Positions 1-11,203 of a DNA stretch of 64,000 nucleotides are shown one piece after another. The notes below the pieces were generated by a model. It saw only the letters and a program-made list of their open reading frames with translations, had not been told where the DNA came from and ran no database searches. The position numbers and the translations under genes are program-made. The stretch comes from Siphlonurus alternatus (Eukaryota; Arthropoda; Insecta; Ephemeroptera; Siphlonuridae). How positions within the stretch are numbered: position 1 is the stretch's first letter; each line of letters begins with the position of its first letter. The stretch spans positions 42,292,249 to 42,356,248 of the forward strand of contig OX463779.1 of assembly GCA_949825025.1 (NCBI GenBank). Direction: 5' to 3'.

Positions 1-86
1 AACAGCTTTGTATTTCTCTACCAATACTTCTTTCAAATAGGCAGTTTGGTTTTTGTCATCTCCTTTCAAGATTTTTACAGGCTTGC
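1..86 (-). CDS. KIN: KIN17 exon 6, truncated by the window start
   Basis: Acceptor GATTTCAG at 87-94. The phase joins as G-KPVKILKGDD, then KNQTAYLKEVLVEKYKAV, aligning with the human GKRILVLNGGYRGNEGTLES region. The remaining codons and the stop lie outside the window. Confidence 0.85.
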
Positions 87-350
87 CTGAAATCAAATAA
101 AAGCTCAAAATATAATAGATGAGTAAAAAGAGCTCAGTGCTTCCCTCTGAATGTATTTAAGGCGATCAAAACACAACAACAGATTATAGTGGCACCCATG
201 TCACTGTATATTTGTTAAGGATTCATATTCGTATTAATCTTCTTCTGTTACAGTATCTGATATTCATTCTGAGGCAACATAGTGCTTATAAAATTTATCA
301 CAAATTTGCAGGCAAATAGTAAAGATGTGAAATGTTTACTGGTCAGCAAA

Positions 351-383
<33 letters not shown>

Positions 384-3300
384 GGCATCAAGATTTCAAG
401 TCTTTAACAGCACATAATATGTAATATATGAAACGATAACTAATTTTAATTTTTGCCTTGTGAATTCAGAACAAAGAGTTCCATATAAAAAAATTAACTA
501 AAGGTCTACAATTTGTCAGTACCATTCAAAATTACTTCTAAAAAAATGAATAATTATCCATATAATAAACCAAAATAGTAACTTCATCTGAATGACTTTT
601 GATATATCATCCCTCGTCCAGAATAATGAGATCTACCATGATTTCGTTGCAATAACAAGCTATTGTATCTGTTATTTCAGGTGAGCGCAACAATTAGCTT
701 TCTTTTTATTCTTATTTACAGTTCTTAAATGCACTCTTCTGATATAGCAGATAGCTCATTATTGCACATGAAATTGTGGTAGGCAGATAGCTCAATATTC
801 CGGACGTGGGACGATATGTTGAGAAATTCCAGTGGACTCACCTATCTGCGGAATGACAGTCTGGAGGTGAGCCTGGTCCAGTTTCAACTTGTGTCCTAAA
901 GAGAGGGTGCGCACCACCGCCTGGTAATCATCACTGACGTTGGTGACAACTCCTTTCTGATTGAAGTACTTGTCTCCCAGAGATTCAGTCACGATCTTCA
1001 CCACTATACCCTGCAACAAAATCATTTTATAATATTTCCAACAGATAAATGAAGGGTTATTGTCAGAGGCAATAAAAATAGGCTTACATTGTTAGTACAA
1101 ATCTGAAAATTTTAGCATACTTTCCTGCCATCATGAGGTTAAAAAGAGCAAATTTTAGTTCAAAATTTCTAAAGATATTCAGCATTGAATACCTACAGTT
1201 GCAGCATTGTTATTCAATCTATCATTTAAAAGTGAAAAAGATACTGTGCATTTTTAAAAAGAAGATAACACTAAAACTGCTCTATAGTGTAGTGGTTAGT
1301 ACCCCTGGCTCTGGTCCGAGAGGTCCCCGGTTCGATTCCCAAACACGGCAGACTTTTCGTGACTTGGGATGGGTGTGACTGATTACTAGATTATGGAGTT
1401 GGTAGGAGGAAGGCAGCTTACGGCTGTCTATACTCCGCTGCCCTGCAGTATTGCACTGCCACTGCAGGCTGCACAGATCTGGTAGTAGGAGCCCAGAAGA
1501 GTGCAGGAAAGGGTTCTGGGAGCCTGGTAATCCTCAGCATGGTCGCAAGATAACTCTTACTGACAAGGCTAAATATTGGCCTGACCACACCCGAAAGGGT
1601 AAAATGGTGTCAAGGGTATTAATTTTTTTTTTTTTTTTTAATAAAACTGCATTTACAGTATAAAGTGGATGATTATTATTTATTACAAATGAATATTAAT
1701 GTATTTTCATTGACACGTCTTTTAAAAATTAATATACAGTATTTCTTTTAGCATTTTTAAGACAAATCAGCATCTTTTTCACACAAAAAATTGATTACTC
1801 AAAAACTATTAAATTATTTAATTACTGTATTACACTTTATTTATTTATTTACTTCAGCAGATAACAGTTATTTTGCCCTTTATATTTTGTTCTAAAATTT
1901 CCCTAATAATGCTACTAATTAAGACAAAATAATTTAATGATTAAGATTTAAATTATCGTCAATAATGCTATGATTTGTGTGTTTATAAGTTAAAGAATAT
2001 CATCAATAATAGTACCTTTGTTAGCCAAGACTCTTCTCTCTTCTTCTTTGCGGCCTGCTCTTCCCTCATGGTCTTGTCTATTCCCGAGAGCTTTCTCTTG
2101 CCTTCCTCTCTCCTCTCCTTGGGAATCTTTGGCTTGACAAACACTGCCTCTGTGCTGCTACTGGCATCAGCTAGGGCGAGAGGAGAGGTAAGAACGGGGG
2201 AGGGTTTTGGTGGAGCCAGCTTCAACTGCAGGGAGATCTTTTCTTCCGAGTCCTTCCGCACCAACTCAGAGGGGGCCTTCTCTTCGTCCTCCGCAGACTG
2301 GCCGTGACCTCGCTGTACCTGAGTACAAAAATTAACACTTAGTTTTATTGCAAACAAACTTATCTTCAGTGAGAAAAATACATTGCATCATTTTTTTTTT
2401 TCTACCAACATGTCTTAAAAATAATAATATACAGTAATATTCTTGACATCTTTGTGTTCGGGATTTAAACCAGGGATCTCTTGAACAAGAGACAGGTGCT
2501 CTATCCACTACGTACACCAAAGAAGTTGAATCTGATATTACTTAAATTAAAATGGAAAAGTATTTTACTGAAATAAGAATTTTTCTCAACTGTCATTTCA
2601 AGGTAATAAAACTTTGGGAAGATTCTTTTATATTTATACTGTATATTTTGCCACTATAAAACTTAATTATGGCACCTTTATTCCTCAAAAAGCAAAGTAT
2701 CTCCTTCAAAATAATTCCTGACTGTAATATGCTATGGAGACAAAGCATTCAAGCCTTCTAGTAATTAAGTCTGTAATAATGTAGCAATACAAAAGTGATA
2801 TAATAAAGGAGTAAGTCAAGGCAGCCAGTAAGACAAGTAAAGAAGACCCATGTTTACTGATTGTCACGTAACATTTAAAATACATCATACCTGCTTCTCG
2901 ACAAATTCCATTAGTTTTTCTTCGTCGTCTTTGTCCATTTTTTGCTTTTTCTCTCTTTTCTCCTGCCTTGCTAGTGTCTCTGGATCTCTGGAAGAAAAAT
3001 AACAATTTTTAATACAAAAATCATTTTGCTCCGATTCTACAAGGAAAAAAAATTATAACTGAAGTTTCCCGCATTTAAAATTTTCAAGGAGGTTTTTCAC
3101 AATACCACATACATACTGTATTTATGAAAACATAGTACAGATCTAATGTACTTGGTGGCTATACATAGTTTTTCAAGCCTTAGATTACTACTGTACATCT
3201 TTGAAAAGATTTATTTCCTAAAAGTTATATGGCAGGCAGAAGATAACTGGTTTCCCGTTGTGATTTGGGTTACATTGATAGTATAAAAATTACCTGCAAA

Positions 3301-6300
3301 TGGAGTATTGACCTATTTTTTTTTTATTGCAGAAATGGATAGAGGTTGCAAAGTTATGCTACCCTGATTTTTTCAGCTTTCTTAGAGCCCGGGAACTATT
3401 TTTAAAAAAATATTGAACGTCCTTTTTAAAGGTAGAAATAACGCCGAACAGCTGTTCGATGTATTCCCCTTTGATCAACATGTAAACCTTAGCAAATTCA
3501 CAAAAATTCTGACATTTTTTTGAGAGGCAGATATTAGTGCCTAAAAGCCATAGAAAAAGTTTCAAAACAATTTAACGAGCCGATTGTTTAAAATTAAATT
3601 TTTAGTTTGTCTCTCCATGAGAAAGCCCTATGCTGAAAATTAAAATAATTAATTAAAAAAATCGGCCCCTTAAATTATTTTGAAACTTTTTCTATGTCTT
3701 TTAAGCACTAATAACTGTCTCTCAAAATATTTTCAGAATTTTTGTGTATTTGTTAAGGTTTACATGTTAATCAAAGGGACCTACGTCGAACAGCTGTTTG
3801 GCGTTATCTCTACCTTAAAAATAGTTCACGGGCTCTAAAAAATCTGAAAAAAATCAGGGTAGCATAACTTTGCACGCTCTATCCATTTCTGCAATAAAAA
3901 AATTGAGGTCAATTCTCCATTATTAGACACAGCCAGGGTCGGACTGGGCTCAAAAGGCCTACTGAGCAAACATGAGTACGGGCCCATATCAAGGGCCTAC
4001 TTGACCCTGTGGGGGCCTACTTTTAACGTTGTAGGGGTCTCCTAGCCGAGGGGGCCTACTGAGCGATCGCTCACCAACTCTTATGGCCAGTCCGAGCCTG
4101 GACACAGCTAGTGGTAAACAAGGCTTGACAGACTTTATATAAGTGCATGATTATTGATTACTGTTGTAGAGCACGTAGAATGGTAATAGCAAGATAAATA
4201 TTTTCTAGTCTTACCTGTCAATGTACTGAATGAACCAGCCCTTCTCCGTTTCGTCCACCACACATTTTCCCGATCGTCCGAGCCACTTGACAAAGCCGGT
4301 CAGAGTCACCCACTTGGTAGAGTTCATATGCGTGTGGTCTCGGTGGGCAATGTAGTCCTGGTACACTTTGTTGGCAGCGACTCGCTTGGTGCCGAACTGT
4401 CGTCGCAATAAATCCATGTAGCCATCCATAAATTCTCTGAAACATACTTTCATTTTTACTTTGACTGCACATTACTTGTTGCCTATATAATACAGACTAT
4501 CTTTATTTTTTATTTTTACTGCACTCATTTATAGTCTCCACAAATTCGAATTTTTTTTTTATTGTTTACAGTATGGTTAGTTTATTATAATTTTTGTTTT
4601 TGTATGAAAATTTAGGTGAAATATGGGTTGTGAAAAGAAACAGGTTGCAAATCAGATGGGAATTATGTGCTGAGAAATTTAGGATTTTGAGGTTTTATGC
4701 AATGATGTTGAATGATAGATAGTTTAAATCACAGAATAAATAGGGTGATAATGCTGAATGAGGATAAAAGTTGTTGAAAGAACTGTGTTGTTTTAGCTGT
4801 GTCATTAAGGTACAGATAACAAGCCCAATGTTAATAAAAATCCCATTCATGAAAATTATGAAAAAAATTTAAAGTGTTCTCCTTTAGATACCTTATCAGT
4901 AGCTAAAATATCAGGTATACAAATTCGAGCTAGTTTTCGAGTTATTAATTAGTCAACTTTAAAAATTAATAACTCAAAAACTAGCTCGAATTTGTATACA
5001 GTACCTGATATTTTAGCTACTGATAAGGTATGTAAAGGAGAAAATTTTAAATTTTTTTCATAATTTTCATAAATGAAATTTTTATTAACATTGGGCGTGT
5101 TATCTGTACCTTAACAGAAGTATGTACTGTATGTGGACAATGAGTAGCAATTATTTGTAAAGAGGCTTATGTGTTTTGGAATGAAATAAAGAAGAATTAA
5201 GCTATTAACTACATATACAGTAGTCTAACAAGTGAGACAGCGGGAGTGTACGCCTGAAAATTGTCAGATGAGAGGTAAAATTACGTAGTTTCGATTTTAT
5301 TTAGCTCGCAATAAGAAGTAAAAATAAGAAGAAAGTCACTCCCTGAAATTTTCAGGATCATCTCTCACTTGTTAGAAAAAAATGCTCGTACTGTATTTGC
5401 AAATGATTGCAGCTAAATGTGAGAAATAAAGGAAAGAGTTGTAGAAAAAGAGAGCTGCGGCAAAAAGGGTGGCTAAAACAAAGGAGTAAAAATGTCATTT
5501 TAAGGAAGACTAATGAGAAAATGCAGAAGGATTTTTAATTTAAATTAATAAAAATTTGTATTAGAAAATGGTGAATATAGTAAGAAAAAGAAGTTTGAAG
5601 TGCTAGGGGTGTAGAAAACTCAGAGAGAGGTCTTTGTGTGGGATGAATGTGAGGGCAATATTAGCTAAAGTACAGTATATTTCATGGAGCTGTCTCATGC
5701 AGGAGGATGTTCCAGAAAGGTGGGGGAAGCAATCACCCTAAAATTCCACTAAACACGAGAGGTATATTACCATCCCACCTCGGATTTTATGTTGCAAGAT
5801 AGGGCATCGCTTCCCCCTACAAGCTGGACTCGCCTTAGAGACATGTCAATGCCTCGATGATAATGTGGATGAGACTGCATGCATATGTGAGTGGGTTTAA
5901 AAGATGTGGACAGGGTGAACTGAGTGAACGAGATTCAACATAAGAGAATGCCGAGAATGGTGTGTGTAGTCTTTAAAATTTAATTTTTAGTGCTGTCCAG
6001 GTGTAAAATGATGCCTATTTTTATGCATATAAATCAGTAAGCAGTATGCATGCACATACTGAACTGTACAGTATAATTATGCATGTTGTACACATGACAC
6101 TACTGTATGCACACAGTAAGCACCACCACATAATTTTGTTTCGCTATTTTTTGGGCCTCCGTAAAAACATGAAGACATACTTAGAAAATTCATCCATATA
6201 TTTTTTCGAGTTGTCAGCAAACATGAGAAGGTTTCTTTGATGCGATTCCGACGTTGTGTGGCATTTGAAACCGTTTTCGTCGCGGCATTGCTTTTGACAC

Positions 6301-6389
6301 ATTTGACAATACCATCTCAATTTTTGCAAACCTTTTGCTTTCATCTTATTAGCAATGAACTTGGGAGTCCCCGCTTCATGTTTACCCAT
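1..6389 (-). CDS. KIN: KIN17 DNA/RNA-binding protein, six exons, C-terminus cut by window edge
   Basis: Conserved nuclear zinc-finger protein linked in other animals to DNA replication/repair, chromatin and pre-mRNA splicing. Coding exons on the minus strand: 6389-6181, 4436-4215, 2987-2891, 2318-2016, 1010-842 and 86-1. All junctions are GT-AG and in phase, giving 362 residues here; about 30 more should lie before position 1 (human protein 393). Domain order matches the family: C2H2-type finger (C28, C31, H44, H50), KIN17 winged helix (about 70-150, with FGTKRVAANKVYQDYI), a charged linker, and C-terminal SH3-like/KOW domains starting GIVVKIV near residue 278. The ATG at 6389 opens MGKHEAGTPKFIANKMKAKG, as in other KIN17 proteins. 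The frame is intact throughout, unlike the kinase-like locus at 14.6-16.6 kb. Introns hold SINE, hAT and foldback elements. Confidence 0.95.
842..1010 (-). CDS. KIN: KIN17 exon 5: first C-terminal SH3-like/KOW module
   Basis: Starts GIVVKIVTESLGDKYFNQKG and runs to LKLDQAHLQTVIPQI, matching the RNA-binding C-terminal module of the family. Acceptor TTGTTGCAG; donor GATAG|GTGAGT, splitting a Gly codon. Confidence 0.95.
1276..1655 (+). mobile_element. tRNA-headed SINE in a KIN17 intron
   Basis: The first 70 bases resemble a tRNA: box A-like TAGTGTAGTGG and box B GGTTCGATTCC. An unrelated body of about 280 bases follows, ending in a T-rich tail. The tail half (CTCAGCATGGTCGCAAGATAAC ... CTGACCACACCC) recurs inverted at 23548-23655, so this is a dispersed retroposon and not a tRNA gene. 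It is inserted between KIN17 exons 4 and 5. Confidence 0.8.
2016..2318 (-). CDS. KIN: KIN17 exon 4: linker region
   Basis: 101 codons from VQRGHGQS to ESWLTK, rich in Lys, Glu and Ser and poorly conserved in sequence, as expected for the linker. VKPKIPKERREEGKRKLSG is a likely nuclear-localisation stretch. The donor AAG|GTACTA is weak, but phase and the conserved WL before the KOW domain support it. Confidence 0.9.
2451..2521 (-). mobile_element. tRNA-like SINE head fragment
   Basis: On the minus strand a tRNA-like block with ACGTAGTGGATAGAGCA (box A region) and GGTTTAAATCC (box B). It resembles the head of the 1276 SINE (both have GT-GTAGTGG and a CTCT anticodon-loop region). No body is evident, and stem pairing is too poor for a working tRNA. 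Confidence 0.55.
2891..2987 (-). CDS. KIN: KIN17 exon 3: charged helix
   Basis: Reads RDPETLARQEKREKKQKMDK and then DDEEKLMEFVEKQ, the basic-to-acidic helix after the winged helix in all KIN17 proteins. Acceptor TTCCAG; donor CAG|GTATG; ends in phase 0. Confidence 0.93.
3302..3919. mobile_element. Foldback element, about 618 bp
   Basis: The two halves are reverse complements with modest divergence. Arms share GCAGAAATGGATAG, GAACAGCTGTTCGA-like blocks and ACATGTAAACCTTA. No ORF of note. Related pieces at 8930-9060 and 9496-9812. Lies between KIN17 exons 2 and 3. Confidence 0.8.
3934..4100. mobile_element. Non-autonomous hAT-type element with 8-bp target duplication
   Basis: Ends CAGGGTCGGACTGG and CCAGTCCGAGCCTG are inverted. 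Both flanks carry GACACAGC (3926-3933 and 4101-4108), a perfect 8-bp target duplication. CAGGG-type ends and 8-bp duplications are hAT hallmarks. 167 bp, no coding capacity; internal repeats of GGGCCTACT. Confidence 0.88.
4215..4436 (-). CDS. KIN: KIN17 exon 2: winged-helix domain
   Basis: Begins after TTTCAG and completes the split Lys codon, giving FSKEFMDGYMDLLRRQFG. Includes KWVTLTGFVKWLGRSGKC and GWFIQYIDR, the most conserved stretch of the family. Ends GACAG|GTAAGA, splitting the Arg codon. Confidence 0.95.
4806..5114. mobile_element. Foldback MITE with TAAGGTACAGATAAC ends
   Basis: Near-perfect inverted repeat around about 4965; arms include GCTAAAATATCAGGTA and AACTAGCTCGAATTTG. A diverged copy lies at 9832-10118. 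Sits in the first KIN17 coding intron. Confidence 0.8.
5224..5376. repeat. Short inverted-repeat element
   Basis: Ends TCTAACAAGTGAGA and TCTCACTTGTTAGA are exact reverse complements and the inner arms pair partly (GGGAGTG / CACTCCC). No coding content. The rest of 4437-6180 is AT-rich intron in which I see nothing else. Confidence 0.65.
6181..6389 (-). CDS. KIN: KIN17 exon 1: start codon and zinc finger
   Basis: Residues 1-69 plus two bases. Holds RWYCQMCQKQCRDENGFKCH with the zinc ligands. The donor reads TCTAA|GTATGT. No in-frame ATG lies closer to the finger, and the start matches the family's MGK opening. Confidence 0.95.
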
Positions 6390-6768
6390 GATGAAGAATT
6401 AAATAGTTCACAATAAGTTGAAACACAGTAAAATAAACTTCTAATTTAGAAAAACCTGGAAACCTGGATATTTACATCAACAGCAGAAATAATTTTTTGC
6501 TTTTCGGGTAACGTAAGCATAAAATCATGCACGCAAAAACAGGAAAATTCTCCTTTTTGATTGGACTTGAACTCATAACTTATGACGTCATAAATGTGAT
6601 GAGCTACAGAGTTCAGAGTTATTGCCTGTCTGCGCAAAAATTGTACAGATGCAGAACCGCCGCAATCCCGCAACCGCGGCGCTGATTCCGGACCAAGGAT
6701 TTGTATGTATGAATAGGTGATGGTGCTGCCGTCGGTGAGGCACAGTCGTGAGGAGGAATTGGGTGGCG
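6390..6768. promoter_or_regulatory. Region upstream of KIN17 with a TGACGTCA site
   Basis: Immediately 5' of the KIN17 start. A palindromic CRE/ATF consensus TGACGTCA lies at 6583-6590, about 200 bases upstream of the ATG. No clear TATA box. Part of the region (about 6655-6725) is also found inverted near 18765-18830, so it may be repeat-derived. Promoter function is inferred from position only. Confidence 0.4.
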
Positions 6769-7010
6769 GTTACAACCAAGGTTTCTTTATACAGGTTAAG
6801 ACACGCACGCATTTCGTGCGTCAATTTCGTTAAATTTTCAGGCCCCATTGTACCGCGAAATTTCAAAAATAGCATTGCATGATGCGATGATGGGCGCATT
6901 CAAAGTTTCGCGGCACGATGTGGCCAAAAATACTTGAACGTGATTGGCTAAGACCTTTAACATTGATCCAATCGGTGGCTTAACCTGTATAAAGGAACGT
7001 TGGTTACAAC
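6769..7010. mobile_element. Inverted-repeat element, about 242 bp
   Basis: Left arm GTTACAACCAAGGTTTCTTT, then ATACAGGTTAAG; right arm is its approximate reverse complement (CTTAACCTGTATAAAGGAAC). The body is not palindromic and has no ORF of note. Confidence 0.65.
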
Positions 7011-7017
7011 AGTAACC

Positions 7018-8495
7018 AGTGTTGCCAACCGTGCGGGTATTACCCGCGGCGACGGGCGTTTTTACTAAAAATTTGCAGAAACGGGAAAAAGGGTATTTTT
7101 GTCGATCAATGGGAAAAAACGGGTATTTTTACTCAAATGGGTGTTTTAATGCAAAATTGTGTGCTTTCAACATATTTTTGTACCAAAAACAAAACATTTT
7201 TAAAAAAATATTATCAATAGGAGGATTCGAGGAGGATTGGAGTCTCTTAACCAATCACATTCAAGAATTTTATTTTTTAAAAATTTGATTGGCTATTGAC
7301 GCTAGTAATAAAAAAGCGCGAAATAATTATATCACTTAAAAAACGCTTAAAAATTACTTATTCAAATTGGTGGCTGCGTTTGCATGCATGCATTGATCGA
7401 TATGTCGTAAAATTGTCGTATCCAAAAAGTGTAAATCATATTAATTAATAGAAAAATATTAAGAAATCGGTGAAGTATAATATAATATACGTATAATTAT
7501 GGGATCAAGAATGAGTGGCACATAAAATATTTTTCCAATTAAAAAAAAAAAAAAAAAATGCCAGAAAAAAAATTAAATTAAACGAACTTCAAATTTCAAA
7601 TGTGTTTTTTTTTCCGTTTTCCAGCAATCAAGAAAAAACTTTATAATGTTATAAAATGAACACCATGAATTTGCTGCCCAGTTTTGGATTTTAGCCCTAT
7701 AGCTGTTTTGGTTCCGACCTGCAGCCTATATAGGCTTAATTAAAGCTCGATCGATCCTTTAATTATATTAAGCAAAAAAAGTAAAAAAAGAAAATTGTAA
7801 CTGATCTGATTAACCATGCAAACCCTCCCTTCCATGAAAATAACAACTGCAATACCTTAATTGATAATTAAATTTTTTTACTGGCTAAAAAAAAAATAAT
7901 AATAATAATAAATAAAACAAAATAAATAATTAAAAAAAAATAATAAAAAACGAATAAAAACAGGGTTTTTTCAAAAAAAAATATATGTTTATTTGTTATA
8001 AAAACGTTACAAAACGTTTAAATAACATATATGTCAAATCCAAAACCGGCACTTTTTCAAAAGTCATATTGTCTCCGCACAATTTTTTTTTTTTTTTTAT
8101 ACTCAAAGAGATATATGCTCTCTGATAAATTTATATGATGAACTTAATTAATTAACTGCTATATGCTATACATTCCACTAAACGTGTTTATAATTTTTTT
8201 GAATTTTTGGGGTCCGAAACACCGAAACAGGACTACGAGGTGTATCATGCAAAAAAAAAAAAAATGTATATATATTATACATCATGCATGAAAAGTAGTA
8301 AAACGTGATAAAATGGAAAAATATACAATACATTATACATAAAAAAAAATGTCCCCCCCCCCCCCGCTCAACGACTCGAAAACGTGTTTTTTTGGTAATT
8401 TTGCATTTCCAAAATAGCATATACGGTGACGGGCATTTTTACTCTGAAACGGGTTACATAAACAAATGCCATTTTCATCGTGTGCCAAAAATGGC
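7018..8495 (+). mobile_element. Dispersed element, about 1.5 kb, ending near TTGCCAACC and ATCGTGTGCC
   Basis: Both ends recur, inverted, in a roughly 110-base copy at 18530-18640 that lacks the middle. The left end reads CAGTGTTGCCAACC with GACGGGC and ACGGG repeats; the right end reads GACGGGCATTTTTACTCTGA and AAATGCCATTTTCATCG. The interior is AT-rich with no recognisable protein, and includes a 13-base C run near 8351. Confidence 0.5.
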
Positions 8496-10438
8496 GGCCG
8501 TTTCCGGTCAACAGTGCTGCCCTTGGTAAAAAAGTTTATGAACTATTTGCAGAAAGCAATGTTTAGGGGGGATAAAATGAAACCATTCAAATAATATTAG
8601 CAGAATATATTGAATATAATATACATAATTATGTTAATTCCAATCAACAAAAAACTATAAATAAATGTATGCATTATAATACTTATATAATTTTGCATAA
8701 TAATATATTCAAGAGACTCTCTTTTAATAATTTTAGAAATTTAATTAATATTCTTACACTTTTAATATATTCCACATGTAAAAATTAAGGGACAGAAATT
8801 TAATTTACCCTCTAAGAATTTAGTCACAAACGTTTCAGAATATATATATATATATATATTAGTGCCGTGTAAATAGATTATACTGTATATATACGCCGCG
8901 TGACGTCACAAAAAGGACTTTCAATAATTTTTTAAAAATAGTTCCTGGGCTCAAAAAAATCTGAAAAAAATCAGGATAGCATTATAACTTTGCACGCTCT
9001 ATCCATTTCTGCAATAAAAAATTTTGAGGTCAATACTCGTCCATTAATTGTAATACAGGAAAATTTAAAATTATACAGTATTATAAATCATGAAACTGTA
9101 AAAACGCTGTAAAATCTCCATTATTATAGGGGGGGGGGGGGGGGGGGGGGAAATTGAAAGGCAATATTAATTTTAAATTTATCAAAGTGATATTTAATTA
9201 ATGTGAAATAAGTAAAATATATTTACACTATATACTCTGGCTAGCTATGTGTATATATTATAATATATATATAATTACATATATATTATAGTTCAGAAAT
9301 GATCGAGTGATCAGGATTATTAATTTGATTTAATTAATTACTATTATATATAATAATATATATATATATATCAAGTAGGTATATGCATATATATTATAAA
9401 ATAAAAACAGTAAATATATTACATATTTTATCATACAGCTGTATATATGTCCAGTCCCCTCTATGTTTTTCTTAAGGGTAAGTTAACACGAAATATTGAT
9501 TGTTGTAGTCCCATTTGATAAACATGTAAACCTTAACAACCTCATAATAATTCTGATTTTTTTTTTTTTTTAGAGGCAGTTCTTATTAACCAAAAAAATG
9601 TGGAAAAAATTTAAAAACAATCGGACGATACAATTTTTTTAAATTTTCAGTATAGGGCTTTCCCATGGAGACCTAAACTAAGAAATTAATTTAAAAAAAT
9701 TTGTATTGTCCGATTGTTTTGAAATTTTTTTGGTGCTATTAAGAACTGTCTCAAGAAAAATTCAGAACTATGAGGTTGCTGATCGAGGTTTACATGTTAA
9801 TCAAATGGGACTATTTATTATCATTTAAAAAAAATCCCACACATGAAAATTGTGAAAATAATAATAATAAAACTAAAATATTCTCCCCTTCATCCCCTAG
9901 CTATCATGGCATTTATAGCTAAAATATCTGCAGGTATAAAAATTCATAACTAAAAAAAAAAAAAAAAAAAAAAAAAAAATCGAATTTGTATGTGTATTTT
10001 ATAATTAGCTACTGCATATAATGATAGAGGGGATGTAGAGAACATTTTAAATTCTTGTCATAATTTCATAATGTGTGGGATTTTTTTTTAACATTGAGCC
10101 TGTTACCTTATTTCCCCTTAACATATATAATTACAGTATAAAATGATATTTAAACATTGCATTCTTTACCAACAGACACAATTCAAGTAATATAGTGGGA
10201 TAATTGCATGAGAAAATTTAGCTAATTAACACACAGCAAAACCTTAAACTGCACACATTTTTGCTTCAGATATATAGCTGGATGTACATGCATTTTGTTG
10301 GCATAGCCAAATTTCATTATCATTATATTTTAGTAACATTTTTTTATATATTATGTTTATTAATTATAATTAATTATATAATGATAATGAAATTTTACTT
10401 ACACCAAATTCAAGTTTCACTGGAGATTGAAAAACAAT
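8496..10438. repeat. Gene-free stretch of degraded foldback repeats
   Basis: Holds fragments of the families seen in KIN17 introns: 8930-9060 and 9496-9812 match the 3302-3919 element, and 9832-10118 matches the 4806-5114 element, in the same order. Also (TA)n near 8842, a 22-base G run at 9129-9150 and TGACGTCA at 8901-8908. No coding sequence seen. Confidence 0.65.
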
Positions 10439-10444
10439 TTTATT
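10439..10444 (-). terminator. Candidate poly(A) signal AATAAA
   Basis: TTTATT on the plus strand gives AATAAA on the minus strand, downstream of the last exon-like block (10706 down). It supports this being the 3' end of the unrecognised gene. Confidence 0.4.
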
Positions 10445-11157
10445 ACAGTAAAAATCAAACAATGTTTAACAGAAACCCACAATGCTGTAGCTGTGGGAGT
10501 ACTGGAGGAACTTGCGAGGAGCCACATGTAGCGCACAGTCCCTCCACAACAGTGCTCATCCTTATCAGCGGGGCCAATGTTACCAGTGCTGGTGGCCGGT
10601 ATGTAGTACTGGAGGAGCACAGGAGCCATGTAGCACCTCTTCGCCATGGTGTGCTCATACTTCAGCTCACACTCGTGCAGCTGGGTCATCAGCGAGTGAT
10701 ATATAACTGAAATTTATTAGTCTTTTATTAAACACAAAAATTGTACATAACTGAAATATAACTGATAAAAAAAAAAGAATAATAATGTTATGTATAATAG
10801 TAAATGCACATTTTTTTCGTCTATATAATGTTATGTATAACAGTAAAAGGTAAATAAAAATTAATTTTAACACATTATATTAAGGCACAAGAGCAAATTC
10901 TCATTTTTTTTTTATTTATTTATTTTTTTTTTACGTCAAAGAAATAAACTAACCCAATGCACAAAATTAGAAGGAATATGTTGATTTTCTAGTACATTAC
11001 ATAATACTGAAAACTAGGAACACTATATTTTATAATGATGCATTCTCATGTGTAGTTATATATTAATGGTCATCATGCTGATTGAGGTTTTTACATTTCC
11101 CTGATTGAATTAGTCAAATGCTACAATATATTATTGTGGCTAAACCTATAAGATGAA

Positions 11158-11203
<46 letters not shown>

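Noticed and set aside
1276..1345. Functional tRNA gene
   Set aside because: Boxes A and B are present but the acceptor stem does not pair, and a SINE body follows that recurs at 23548-23655.
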